NCBI GenBank assembly: GCA_016716225.1
Contig: JADJWT010000001.1
Location: 3,978,501 to 4,042,500, forward strand
Origin: Ignavibacteriota bacterium
GTDB taxonomy: Bacteria > Bacteroidota > Ignavibacteria > Ignavibacteriales > Melioribacteraceae
Direction: 5' to 3'
Length of the DNA stretch: 64,000 nucleotides
Positions within the stretch are counted from its first letter, which is position 1; each line of letters opens with the position of its first letter. This document shows positions 36,191 to 44,158 of the stretch, one piece after another. A program made the translations under genes and the position numbers. The notes under the pieces are model-generated. The model made no database searches, was not told the DNA's origin, and worked only from the letters and a program-made list of their open reading frames with translations.

Positions 36191-38278
36191 TTATTTTTTA
36201 TTGAAAAAACTTACAAATTCTTTTCCGTTCCAATATTTAATTTTATTCATAATATTTTCTCTAAACTCACGAGTATCTGTTAGTGGATAATTAAGTTTTC
36301 CGTTCTTAACTAATTTATCTCTATCAACACTTGCATTATCTCCAATAACAATGTGCGTTGGGATTAAACTATTATTAAACTCAACCCCGTACCAAAACAT
36401 ATTTTTATAGATATTTGCATTACCTTCATTTACTGAAATTCTTAATTTATTACCTTCTAATAGCGGTTCATGTGAAACAGAATTATATTTATTAAAATAA
36501 AGTTCACCCATATCCGTAAGCGGAAATAAAATATATTTATTAAAATCTGCCATTTTCATATTTAAAAAAGTATAATTTCTATTTGTTGGAAAAGTTCCTT
36601 CCAACTTATTGTGATCAATTGAAAATAAAAAAGCTCTGTGCATTCCGTTAGAAATTCCACCCGCAATAATTTCCTTAATTCCATCTTTATTAAAATCACT
36701 TAAAACTGCACCAACAATTCCACCGGAATGCCAAAGAATTTTGCTGATTTGTTTTCCGGTTCTAAGATTTAATTTCATAATTCCATTTGGGTAATAATTA
36801 TTGTGCTGAAAAAAAATTAATATTTCAATTTCACTCCCATTATGAATTGTATCTATAATTCCATTAATTCCAAAACGGCCAGTAAATTTTTCATTATTCG
36901 TTTCAACACTATCGTGATGGAAATATTTCCAAATTTCTTCACCTTTATGATTGAACAAAATCAATGGTGCATAATCTTCAGCATAAGTTAATAAAACTTC
37001 ATTTTTTCCATCGCCGTCATAGTCATAAATATTTGCAAAATTTTTTATTGAAACCGGTGAATCCTTAAATCTTGCATTCAAAATGTAAGATAAATCAGCT
37101 GATTTTTTTAACCATAAAACTTCATTCTTACTATTTTTAATTACATAACTTCTATTTTCAATTTCAATTTTGAAGGGATTTTTATCAATATTCAAAAAAT
37201 AAAATATTGGAAAAGCAGTTATTACTAAACTCAAAAACAGAACAACAAATTTACTTTTAAGAAATTTTTTTGCACTCCATAATAAAATATTTTGTTTTTC
37301 AATTTTAATAATATCTCGTCTGTTTAAAACATCTGAAATATTTTTAACCGGCAAAATTTCAAGTTTACGATTTGGATAATTTTCTGATAAATCGTCAAAT
37401 TCACTTTCTAAATTTTTGAAATCAGAAAACGGAAGAATAAATTTTGCTGAAGTAGAATAAAAAGCAATTCTTGATTTTGGCTTAATAATATCTTCACCTA
37501 TTCCACCAATTTCACCATTTTTATTTACCGAGCCGGTAGCAATTATTTCATTTTCGTAAGATATTTTTTCTCTCAAATCATAAAATCTATATAGTTCATT
37601 TATAAAACCAATTGTAAGTGCAACTCCTAAAGAATCGCCTTCATAAATTCCTAATTTATTAACAAACTTAATTGTTACTTCCAAGTTTGGAAAAAATTTG
37701 CCAAAATTTGCAATGAAGAAATTTTCAGAAAATTTCCAAGAAGTATCAATTTGATGTTGAAGTTTTTCTTCTAAATGCGGCAAACTTGGTGAAATAATAA
37801 AATCAACTTTTTCAGAATTTCTATTTTTGTTTATTGAAATTTGCAAATATTCAACTGCACCAAAATTTTCAAACTGATTTTTTGATTTTTCTATTACGGG
37901 AAAACTTAAGTTACCTTTTATATTATTTCCTTTAAGAACAGAATCTAAAATATTAAGTTCGGATTCAATTCGGTTAATGTTCTTTTTTACAATTTCTAAT
38001 GTTTCTAATTCCGGAATGTATTTGTAAAACTTTTTTATTGTACCAATTATTTTTATTGTATGATTTGGCTCAATTCCAAATGCGGAATAAAGATTTAAGG
38101 ATTCAATTAAATGCGGTAAAAGTTCTAAACAATAAACTACTTTTAAATTTTCATCATCTTCAAAAGATAATTCTTCCAGAAATTCAATAAGTAAAAGAAT
38201 TGATTTCCTTACAGATTTTTCATTCTGATGAATTTCTAAAAATTGATTTTTCCTTTCTTCAAAGTGAAATGAATTCAT
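36191..38278 (-). CDS. Lon-type (S16) protease-like domain fused through a membrane segment to an FG-GAP/VCBS-like propeller
   Basis: A 695-residue protein with an unusual architecture. Residues 1-130 are helical. About 130-320 resemble the Lon C-terminal proteolytic domain: YEGDSLGVALTIGF holds Ser216 where Lon has GPSAG, and ATGSVNKNGEIGGIGEDIIKPK (248-268) matches the TGEI..G.V.PIGGIKEK stretch with Lys266 or Lys268 in the place of the catalytic lysine. There is no AAA+ ATPase domain. One membrane segment (about 343-362) follows. The C-terminal third has Asp-rich propeller repeats (YDYDGDGKNEVLLTY, LSDFNKDGIKEIIAGG) like FG-GAP/VCBS blades, on the other side of the membrane. Function is not recognised; sensing or regulated proteolysis is a guess. 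Confidence 0.65.
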   Translation of the reverse strand: MNSFHFEERKNQFLEIHQNEKSVRKSILLLIEFLEELSFEDDENLKVVYCLELLPHLIESLNLYSAFGIEPNHTIKIIGTIKKFYKYIPELETLEIVKKNINRIESELNILDSVLKGNNIKGNLSFPVIEKSKNQFENFGAVEYLQISINKNRNSEKVDFIISPSLPHLEEKLQHQIDTSWKFSENFFIANFGKFFPNLEVTIKFVNKLGIYEGDSLGVALTIGFINELYRFYDLREKISYENEIIATGSVNKNGEIGGIGEDIIKPKSRIAFYSTSAKFILPFSDFKNLESEFDDLSENYPNRKLEILPVKNISDVLNRRDIIKIEKQNILLWSAKKFLKSKFVVLFLSLVITAFPIFYFLNIDKNPFKIEIENRSYVIKNSKNEVLWLKKSADLSYILNARFKDSPVSIKNFANIYDYDGDGKNEVLLTYAEDYAPLILFNHKGEEIWKYFHHDSVETNNEKFTGRFGINGIIDTIHNGSEIEILIFFQHNNYYPNGIMKLNLRTGKQISKILWHSGGIVGAVLSDFNKDGIKEIIAGGISNGMHRAFLFSIDHNKLEGTFPTNRNYTFLNMKMADFNKYILFPLTDMGELYFNKYNSVSHEPLLEGNKLRISVNEGNANIYKNMFWYGVEFNNSLIPTHIVIGDNASVDRDKLVKNGKLNYPLTDTREFRENIMNKIKYWNGKEFVSFFNKK

Positions 38279-38416
38279 TTTTCAAATTAGTGAATTTAGT
38301 TTTGAGTAATATTTATAAATACTTTAATACTAAACTGATTTTCTGAACAATAATTTAATTCTTTTTTTGCTAAAAGTTTCTGATTATGTTTGCAAAATAT
38401 TTTTTGGTATAAATAA

Positions 38417-38806
38417 TTGATTAATTGTTTAAGAAGAATTATAAAAAAGTATTATGTTGTTACAATTGTAAATTACACGGCAATATTTTTTTATTTTTGT
38501 TATCCACTTTTAAAGTACAGCGAATCTCCGTTTCATCAATCCAACACAAATGATTTCATTTATTCTTTACCGATTTCGGAATTTGCAATTATTCCCGGGA
38601 AAGTAAATAGTCCACAAAAAACAAATGGAAATGAAACAAGTGTTGAAAATATTAAATATGTTCAAATTTCATTAAATGATTTTGATTTAAAATCTCATCT
38701 AAAATATTTTAATTATCAAATCGTTAAAACTGATTACCACAAATTAAATTTTGTTTTCAATCAAATAATTTCACGTGCACCTCCAAGTAATATTTTTTCA
38801 GTTTAA
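38417..38806 (+). CDS. Hypothetical protein with N-terminal membrane segment
   Basis: A 129-residue ORF with a basic N-terminus and one hydrophobic stretch (VVTIVNYTAIFFYFCYPLL), then a soluble tail. I recognise no family. The only usable start is TTG with no clear ribosome site, and no in-frame ATG occurs later, so the exact start and even the gene call are uncertain. It lies 48 bp before a small membrane-protein ORF in the same direction. Confidence 0.4.
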   Translation: MINCLRRIIKKYYVVTIVNYTAIFFYFCYPLLKYSESPFHQSNTNDFIYSLPISEFAIIPGKVNSPQKTNGNETSVENIKYVQISLNDFDLKSHLKYFNYQIVKTDYHKLNFVFNQIISRAPPSNIFSV

Positions 38807-38853
38807 AAATTCCAATAATTCCTAAAAAACTAAAATTTACTTTGAGGTAAAAA

Positions 38854-38979
38854 ATGTCAAATAATTTAAATGAAAATAAAGATGAAAAAATTACTAAAAA
38901 TGATGTCGTGTTAGAATTGTTAAAACTGCTTGGACCAATAGTTTTAATTATTGCAATTTATTATTTCTTTTTTGCGTAA
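38854..38979 (+). CDS. Small single-pass membrane protein (41 aa)
   Basis: A 41-residue ORF: a charged, Lys/Asn/Glu-rich N-terminus, then one hydrophobic segment (LELLKLLGPIVLIIAIYYFFF). GAGG lies seven bases before the ATG, and a stem-loop follows directly after the stop. Good ribosome site, clean topology and terminator make it a likely real small protein. Function unknown. Confidence 0.6.
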   Translation: MSNNLNENKDEKITKNDVVLELLKLLGPIVLIIAIYYFFFA

Positions 38980-38980
38980 T

Positions 38981-39019
38981 AAAAAATTTGGTTGTCTCAA
39001 AATATTTTGAGGCAACCAA
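38981..39019 (-). terminator. Terminator between convergent small genes
   Basis: TTGGTTG-CTCAAAAT/ATTTTGAG-CAACCAA forms a long, near-perfect hairpin (38988-39019). On the minus strand it is followed by ATTTTTT, so it best serves the gene at 39030-39425; it may also stop the plus-strand small ORF. Confidence 0.75.
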
Positions 39020-39029
39020 TTATTATAGT

Positions 39030-39425
39030 TTATTGTTTTTCCAGCCAAGCGATAGCTAAATTCGGATCACTGAAAACATTAACTTTTACTCCCATCCCTT
39101 GGTAACGTTCAATTATTTTTTTCATATTCATTTGTCCTACAACTTTTTCCGGTAAAATAATTGCCCAAAATTTCCAACCGGCTTTAAATATTTTTGGTTC
39201 CCAATTTGCATGTGCCCAATCCAAATCATCTTGCTTTAAAGCAGAATTTCCTCTGTCATCGGAAAGCCATTTTGTACATTTATTTTGAACAAAAACATCC
39301 GCAGCTTTAAGCATAAAATTTCTAAAATTATCACCAAATAAAAATTTTTTTATTTCGTGATGAACAATTCTTTTTTCTGGATAATATTTTAAAGTTGCGA
39401 ATTCTGTATCAAGAACTGTTTGCAT
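39030..39425 (-). CDS. SpoIIAA/STAS-like conserved hypothetical protein
   Basis: A 131-residue soluble protein. KWLSDDRGNSALKQDDLDWA, KAGWKFWAIILPEKVVGQMNMKK and a final VNVFSDPNLAIAWLEKQ are conserved in a family of small bacterial proteins with an SpoIIAA/STAS-like alpha/beta fold. The function is not established. The ATG has GGAGG five bases upstream; a TTG one codon earlier is less likely. It is monocistronic, with a terminator downstream. Confidence 0.7.
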   Translation of the reverse strand: MQTVLDTEFATLKYYPEKRIVHHEIKKFLFGDNFRNFMLKAADVFVQNKCTKWLSDDRGNSALKQDDLDWAHANWEPKIFKAGWKFWAIILPEKVVGQMNMKKIIERYQGMGVKVNVFSDPNLAIAWLEKQ

Positions 39426-39600
39426 CAAACCTCCATAAATTATTTTTCACTAATTATAATCGGATAATTATAACTTATGTTAAGAAATTATTTCAAAATG
39501 TGATATTAATTTCACTCTGAAATCTATTCTTTAGAGATTTAACTAAAATATATTATAATTAAAATGTTGATTTAATTTTTCTAAACCTTATTGAGGATAA

Positions 39601-40740
39601 ATGGTAAATAAAGAAGATTTAAAAATGCTGAGAGAAATGGTAAAAGATTTTACAGATTCGGAAATAAGACCTTTAGCTGCTCAGATTGATCAAAATGAAG
39701 AAATTCCTAAAGAATTGATAAATAAAATTGCAGAAGTTGGAATGCTTGGAACTGCTTTTCCTGAAGAATACGGCGGCGGAGGTTTCGGAGAATATGGATT
39801 TTGCATTGCTCAAGAAGAAGTTACAAAAGCTTGCGGCTCAACCGCAACATTTATTGGTGCGCATCAATCAATTGGAACAAATGCAATTTACATTGGCGGG
39901 TCAGAAGATTTAAAATATAAATATATGCATGATTTAACTGCTGGCAAAAAAATTGCAGCATTTGCTTTAACAGAGCCAGATGCTGGATCAGATGCATTTA
40001 ATTTACAAACAACTGCAAAATTTGATGGAACAAAATGGATATTAAATGGTCAAAAATTGTGGATTACAAACGCAGCAATTGCTGATGTTTATTCGGTATT
40101 TGCAAGAACAGAAAAAGGCATTACTGGATTTGTGGTTGAAAGAAATTTCCCCGGAATTATTGTTGGTGCAAATGAAAAAAAATTAGGAATTAAAGGAAGT
40201 GTTACAAATACTTTAACTTTCGAAAATGTTGAAGTTCCTCAAGAAAATATAATTGGTGCTGATGGTAGAGGTTTTGCAATAGCTATGAAAACTTTGGATG
40301 CTGGAAGAATTGGAATTGGTGCCGCAAGTGTTGGCGCAGCAAAAGAAATGTTAAGACTTTCTGTTGAATATGCAAATCAAAGAAAACAATTTGGGCAACC
40401 GATTTCAAAATTTGAAGGAATTCAATTTATGATTTCGGAAATGACAACAAAAATTTACGCAATGGAAAGTATTCTTTACCGCGCTGCCGAAAAATATGAT
40501 AATAAAGATGAAGTTATGCAAGAAGCCGCAATGGTTAAATTATTTTGCTCGGAAGCAGTTTCAGAAGTTGCTGATATGGCATTGCAGATTCATGGCGGAA
40601 TGGGATTTTCAAAAGAATTATCGATCGAAAGATTTTATAGAGATGCAAGAATATTAAGAATTTTTGAAGGCACAAGCGAAATTCAAAAATTAGTTATAAG
40701 CAGAAAAACAATAAAAAATAATGGAATTTGGAAAATATAA
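39601..40740 (+). CDS. Acyl-CoA dehydrogenase
   Basis: A 379-residue flavoprotein that introduces the alpha-beta double bond into acyl-CoA. FALTEPDAGSDAFNLQTTA and WITNAAIADVYSVFA form the FAD and substrate region, RKQFGQPISKFEGIQF is conserved, and IFEGTSEIQKLVISR near the C-terminus contains the catalytic Glu of the short/branched-chain class. GAGG precedes the ATG by five bases. The gene is immediately followed (no gap) by the HisA-like gene. The preferred acyl chain cannot be determined. Confidence 0.93.
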   Translation: MVNKEDLKMLREMVKDFTDSEIRPLAAQIDQNEEIPKELINKIAEVGMLGTAFPEEYGGGGFGEYGFCIAQEEVTKACGSTATFIGAHQSIGTNAIYIGGSEDLKYKYMHDLTAGKKIAAFALTEPDAGSDAFNLQTTAKFDGTKWILNGQKLWITNAAIADVYSVFARTEKGITGFVVERNFPGIIVGANEKKLGIKGSVTNTLTFENVEVPQENIIGADGRGFAIAMKTLDAGRIGIGAASVGAAKEMLRLSVEYANQRKQFGQPISKFEGIQFMISEMTTKIYAMESILYRAAEKYDNKDEVMQEAAMVKLFCSEAVSEVADMALQIHGGMGFSKELSIERFYRDARILRIFEGTSEIQKLVISRKTIKNNGIWKI

Positions 40741-41493
40741 ATGAGAAAAATTTTAGTAATTCCTTCAATTGATATTAAGGATAGAAAAACAGTAAGAGTT
40801 GTTCAAGGAATTCCCGAACTCGATTGTAAGGAATATGGAAACGATCCGGTTGAAATGGCAATGATTTGGAGATCGGAAAATGCAAAAGTAATCCACGTTG
40901 TAGATTTTGATTTATCGCGTGAGCACTCAAGAAAAAATTTAGATTTAATCGGAGAAATTTGTAATTCGGTAATTATCCCAATTGAATTTGGTGGAGGTAT
41001 AACTAATATTGATGATGCTGAAGAAATTTTAAACTTAGGGGTTTTCCGTTTAGTAATTGGTTCGCTTGCATTTTCTAATCCTAAAGAATTTAAGAGAATT
41101 TTTGAAAAATTTGGTCCACTTAAAATTTCTGCTGCAATTGATGTTGTAAATGATGAACTTGTAGTTCATGCTAGAAAAGAAAAAGCCGGAATTTCTGCCG
41201 TAGAATTTTCAAAAAAATTATCTGAAATTGGAGTTAACCGTTTTGTAGTAACTGATGTTTTACGAAATGGAATGCTTGATGGACCCAATATAGAATTATG
41301 CAAAAAAATTGCCGACGCAACAAATACAAAAGTTACACTTTCCGGCGGAGTTTCTGGATTTGATGACTTAATGAAAGTACAAGAAAATGCTGAGTGCGGA
41401 ATTGATTCGGTAATTATTGGTCGAGCACTTTATGAAAATAAATTTCCGTGTCAAAAAATTTGGAGAGTTGCGGAATCTGGAATTTTTGATTAA
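40741..41493 (+). CDS. Divergent HisA-like phosphoribosyl isomerase
   Basis: A 250-residue (beta/alpha)8 barrel of the HisA/HisF family. VIPSIDI (Asp11) and AAIDVVNDELVVHARK (Asp134) provide the two acid-base aspartates of HisA, and EFGGGITN and TLSGGVSGFDD the phosphate-binding glycine loops. Differences from normal HisA: the usual GW after the second Asp is absent (HARKEKAG instead), and the K/R-D-G-T loop reads RNGML. No other his genes are nearby; it abuts an acyl-CoA dehydrogenase gene. It may be the genome's HisA or a paralogue with another substrate. Confidence 0.75.
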   Translation: MRKILVIPSIDIKDRKTVRVVQGIPELDCKEYGNDPVEMAMIWRSENAKVIHVVDFDLSREHSRKNLDLIGEICNSVIIPIEFGGGITNIDDAEEILNLGVFRLVIGSLAFSNPKEFKRIFEKFGPLKISAAIDVVNDELVVHARKEKAGISAVEFSKKLSEIGVNRFVVTDVLRNGMLDGPNIELCKKIADATNTKVTLSGGVSGFDDLMKVQENAECGIDSVIIGRALYENKFPCQKIWRVAESGIFD

Positions 41494-41582
41494 GTTGAAA
41501 TTATAAGAAATCCTTAAATTTCAAAAATAAGTTTTAACATAAAGAATATTAAAAATCCATGATTTAATATAGGAGGTACGAA

Positions 41583-42059
41583 ATGGAATCAATAACAAAA
41601 ATATTAGTTCCAGTTGATTTCTCCAATTATTCAAAAAATGCACTTCGGTATGCAGTAAACTTTTCCAAAAAATTTAATTCAAAAATTTATCTCGTTTATG
41701 TTGTTGAGCCGGTTATTTATCCTTCTGATTTCAGCATGGGACAAGTAACTTTTCCCGTAACGGATACTGAATTAAATGAACGTGCAAAAGAAGAATTAGA
41801 AACTTTAGCAAAAGAAGAGATCGGTTCTGAAATTCAAGTGGAAACAATAATTAGAACCGGAAAACCATTTGTTGAAATTAACGAAACAGCAAGAGAATTG
41901 GATATCGATTTAATTATAATTGCGACACATGGCCACACCGGAATGGAGCATTTGCTTTTTGGAAGTACAGCAGAAAAAGTTGTACGTAAAGCTCCATGTC
42001 CAGTTCTAACTTTGCGTGAACCTATAAAAGGATATAAATTTAATCCAAACGAAAAGTAA
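41583..42059 (+). CDS. Universal stress protein, UspA family
   Basis: A 158-residue single-domain Usp. It has ILVPVDFSNYSKNALRYAV at the N-terminus and the ATP-binding motif GHTGMEHLLFGSTAEKVV (G-2x-G-9x-G-S/T), so it is of the ATP-binding kind. TAGGAGG just before the ATG is an unusually strong ribosome site, suggesting high expression. Single gene. Confidence 0.92.
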   Translation: MESITKILVPVDFSNYSKNALRYAVNFSKKFNSKIYLVYVVEPVIYPSDFSMGQVTFPVTDTELNERAKEELETLAKEEIGSEIQVETIIRTGKPFVEINETARELDIDLIIIATHGHTGMEHLLFGSTAEKVVRKAPCPVLTLREPIKGYKFNPNEK

Positions 42060-42098
42060 TTTCTTAAATATTTAATATCGTTCTTTAATCAAAAATTT

Positions 42099-42992
42099 AT
42101 GATGAAAATCATTCCGATTATTTTATTTGCGTTTTTTATAAATATAAATTCTCAAGAAAATATTGAATTTTCTGAATGGGAACTAGTTGTTTCAAATCAA
42201 CAATTTCCCGAAGGAATAACTTATGATCAAAAAGGAAATTTATATTCTTCAAATTGCAACGGAAATTGGTTAACAAGAATATCCGAAACAAATATTGATA
42301 CTTTTCTTCTTGCTTCAGATTCAACATTTCAAAAAACCAACGGAATGTTCGCAATACCGGATGGATCAATATTGGCAACTGATTTTGGAAAAGGTGTAAT
42401 TTTAAAAATTGATGAAAATCGAAAAACGCATATTTTAATTAATGGATTTGAGGGGAAAAAATTTAACAGACCAAATGATTTGACAATTGATGAAAATGGA
42501 AATTTATTTTTTACAGATCCAAAAACTTGGGGACCCGAAATTTTTGACGGCAGAGTTTTCTATTATAATTTTTCTACTAATTTGCTTAAACAAGTTTTAG
42601 ATAGTATTGCATTTCCAAACGGAATTGGAATTTCTCCAAAAGATGGAAGATTATATTTATCAGAATCCGCAAAATCAAGAATCTTAAGTTTTAAATTAAA
42701 TTCTAATGGAACTTTAGAAGATAAAAAAATATTTGTGGTAATTCCCGGCGGAGATCCGGATGGTTTAAATTTTGATGAAGAAGGAAATTTATACGTTGCG
42801 CATTTTGGCGGTGGAAATATTTATGTAATTTCTCCCGAAGGAAAAATTTTGAAGAAAGTTAAAACTCCCGGATTAAAACCAAGCAATGTTGAATTTGCTG
42901 GAAAAGATTTAATGACTTTTTACATTACTGAAGACGAAACAAATTCAATTTACAAATGCAGAGTTAACAAAAAAGGATTTAATATTTTCTAA
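42099..42992 (+). CDS. Exported SMP-30/gluconolactonase-like beta-propeller
   Basis: A 297-residue protein with a signal peptide (MKIIPIILFAFFININSQ). The body is a six-bladed SMP-30/gluconolaconase-type propeller: FPEGITYDQKGNLYSSN, NRPNDLTIDENGNLFFTDP, FPNGIGISPKDGRLYLSES and GDPDGLNFDEEGNLYVAHFGGG hold the metal-binding acidic and Asn residues. It could be a periplasmic lactonase, but the fold is also used for non-enzymatic binding. Two adjacent ATG codons are both possible starts. Confidence 0.78.
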   Translation: MMKIIPIILFAFFININSQENIEFSEWELVVSNQQFPEGITYDQKGNLYSSNCNGNWLTRISETNIDTFLLASDSTFQKTNGMFAIPDGSILATDFGKGVILKIDENRKTHILINGFEGKKFNRPNDLTIDENGNLFFTDPKTWGPEIFDGRVFYYNFSTNLLKQVLDSIAFPNGIGISPKDGRLYLSESAKSRILSFKLNSNGTLEDKKIFVVIPGGDPDGLNFDEEGNLYVAHFGGGNIYVISPEGKILKKVKTPGLKPSNVEFAGKDLMTFYITEDETNSIYKCRVNKKGFNIF

Positions 42993-43048
42993 ATAAAAAA
43001 TTGCAAGATTTCCAAGATTGCAAAATTACAAGATTTGAAAAGAATGAT

Positions 43049-43090
43049 TAATAAATAAAAACCTCCAAGATTTTGCAAACCTTGGAGGTT
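43049..43090 (-). terminator. Terminator after the TPR / DUF2780-like genes
   Basis: AACCTCCAAG...CTTGGAGGTT (10-bp arms, 11-nt loop) is followed on the minus strand by TTTTTATTTATT. It lies 27 bp after the stop of the frameshifted ORF. Confidence 0.75.
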
Positions 43091-43116
43091 AAATTAAACT
43101 CAAAAGAAAAATTAAA

Positions 43117-43307
43117 TTAAGCTCTCAACTTTTCAACAACCATTTTTTCATCCATTCCCAAATTTTTAAATACCGGTTTTAGATCATCTAAAGAATTCAT
43201 TGGTCCGGATATTTTACCAACAAGTTTAGCAACATTTAAATATGAATCAATTCCCGGAATAATTTTAGCAAGTTTATCAAAATCGCTTTTTTTTCAGTCA
43301 ACATCAT
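43117..43307 (-). pseudogene. DUF2780-like small ORF with a frameshift in an A8 tract
   Basis: The ATG at 43307 directly follows the TPR gene's TAA. It reads M-M-L-T-E-K-K and then meets eight A (43287-43294). Staying in frame gives an unrelated short tail; moving back one base gives a clean frame of about 55 residues, SDFDKLAKIIPGIDSY... ending VFKNLGMDEKMVVEKLRA, which resembles the C-terminal part of DUF2780 proteins (iPGid...lGl...mv). Either the gene is broken, the base count is an assembly error, or the slippery A-AAA-AAA-G run is used for -1 frameshifting or transcriptional slippage. Conservation of the shifted frame suggests recent or no decay. A terminator follows. Confidence 0.55.
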
Positions 43308-43910
43308 TTAGTTTTTGTTATCTAACTTTGCAAGTGATGTTTTTGCGGTTTCCACTAATTTACTATTCGGAAATTCATTTACAATTTTCGTCCAATTTAA
43401 TTTTGCTTTATCAAAATTACCTTTTCTTGCTTCCATTACTCCAAGATTATAAATTGCTTCAACACTTTTAGGATTTACTTCCAAAATTTTATAAATATAA
43501 TTTTCAGCTTCAGCAAAATTATTTTGCTCAAATTGAATAATTGCCAAACTCATTAAAATATCTGTTCGTTTGGAATCCTTTGATAAAATTGTTTTATATA
43601 GCTCAATTGATTTTTGCGGATTATGCGAACCGTATAGTAAATCGGCATATTCTCTAACTTTTGCTGTATCATTTGGATTTTTGGTAACATAATCTTCTAG
43701 TGATTTTAATCTATTCTTAAATTCTGATGTTACGTTTTGTCCTGTTGGTGATTGAGAATTATTCAATTGAGAATGAACATCATCGTTTGGCATTTGTTGT
43801 TCCGTGAATGAAGTGTTATTTATAGAATTTTCGTTTATTGCAAAGTAAACAATCCCAATTATTGCAAGAGCAGATACTAATAAATAAACATGTATTGATT
43901 TTAATTTCAT
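43308..43910 (-). CDS. Membrane-anchored TPR protein
   Basis: A 200-residue protein with an N-terminal membrane anchor (HVYLLVSALAIIGIVYFAI), an Asn/Gln/Ser-rich linker, and about three TPRs from residue 75 on (SQKSIELYKTILSKD-like, NFAEAENYIYKILEVNPKS, NFDKAKLNWTKIVNEFPNS). The frame extends 14 codons upstream, but MKLKSIHVYLL with AGAGAAAA upstream fits better. The fold recalls the NrfG/CcmH-type TPR or YbgF-like scaffold; partner unknown. Its stop touches the start of the frameshifted DUF2780-like ORF. Confidence 0.82.
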   Translation of the reverse strand: MKLKSIHVYLLVSALAIIGIVYFAINENSINNTSFTEQQMPNDDVHSQLNNSQSPTGQNVTSEFKNRLKSLEDYVTKNPNDTAKVREYADLLYGSHNPQKSIELYKTILSKDSKRTDILMSLAIIQFEQNNFAEAENYIYKILEVNPKSVEAIYNLGVMEARKGNFDKAKLNWTKIVNEFPNSKLVETAKTSLAKLDNKN

Positions 43911-44055
43911 TTTTTCTCTTAAATTTATTTTTGATTTAAGAAAAATAATCAATTTTATTTTTAAGAATTGCTATATTATTTCTTTATCATTTCCAAAACT
44001 AGTTTTTATTTTTCAAAACTAAAATAGTTTAATTCGAATATTTAGAATTTATGTT

Positions 44056-44088
44056 TTTTTAGAAAATTAAAATTTTATTTTCTAAAAA
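44056..44088. repeat. AT-only inverted repeat in divergent intergenic region
   Basis: TTTTTAGAAAAT-N9-ATTTTCTAAAAA has 12-bp perfect arms. It sits in the 248-bp gap between the divergent TPR and HerA-like genes. It may be an operator or a cruciform-prone element; the AT bias makes chance possible. Confidence 0.35.
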
Positions 44089-44158
44089 TTTATAAATTTA
44101 TTTCAATATTATTATTAATTTAGAGCAAAATTTAATCAGCAATTTTAAGGTGATAAAT

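Noticed and set aside
39495..39520. GTGATATTAATTTCAC as a CRP-like site upstream of the acyl-CoA dehydrogenase gene
   Set aside because: The spacer between GTGA and TCAC is 8 bp rather than 6, so it does not fit the CRP geometry.
43000..43075. Repeated CAAGATT words as a repeat family element
   Set aside because: Only a few short, irregular copies in AT-rich DNA; part of it is the terminator stem. No spacing or flanking structure supports a mobile or CRISPR-like element.
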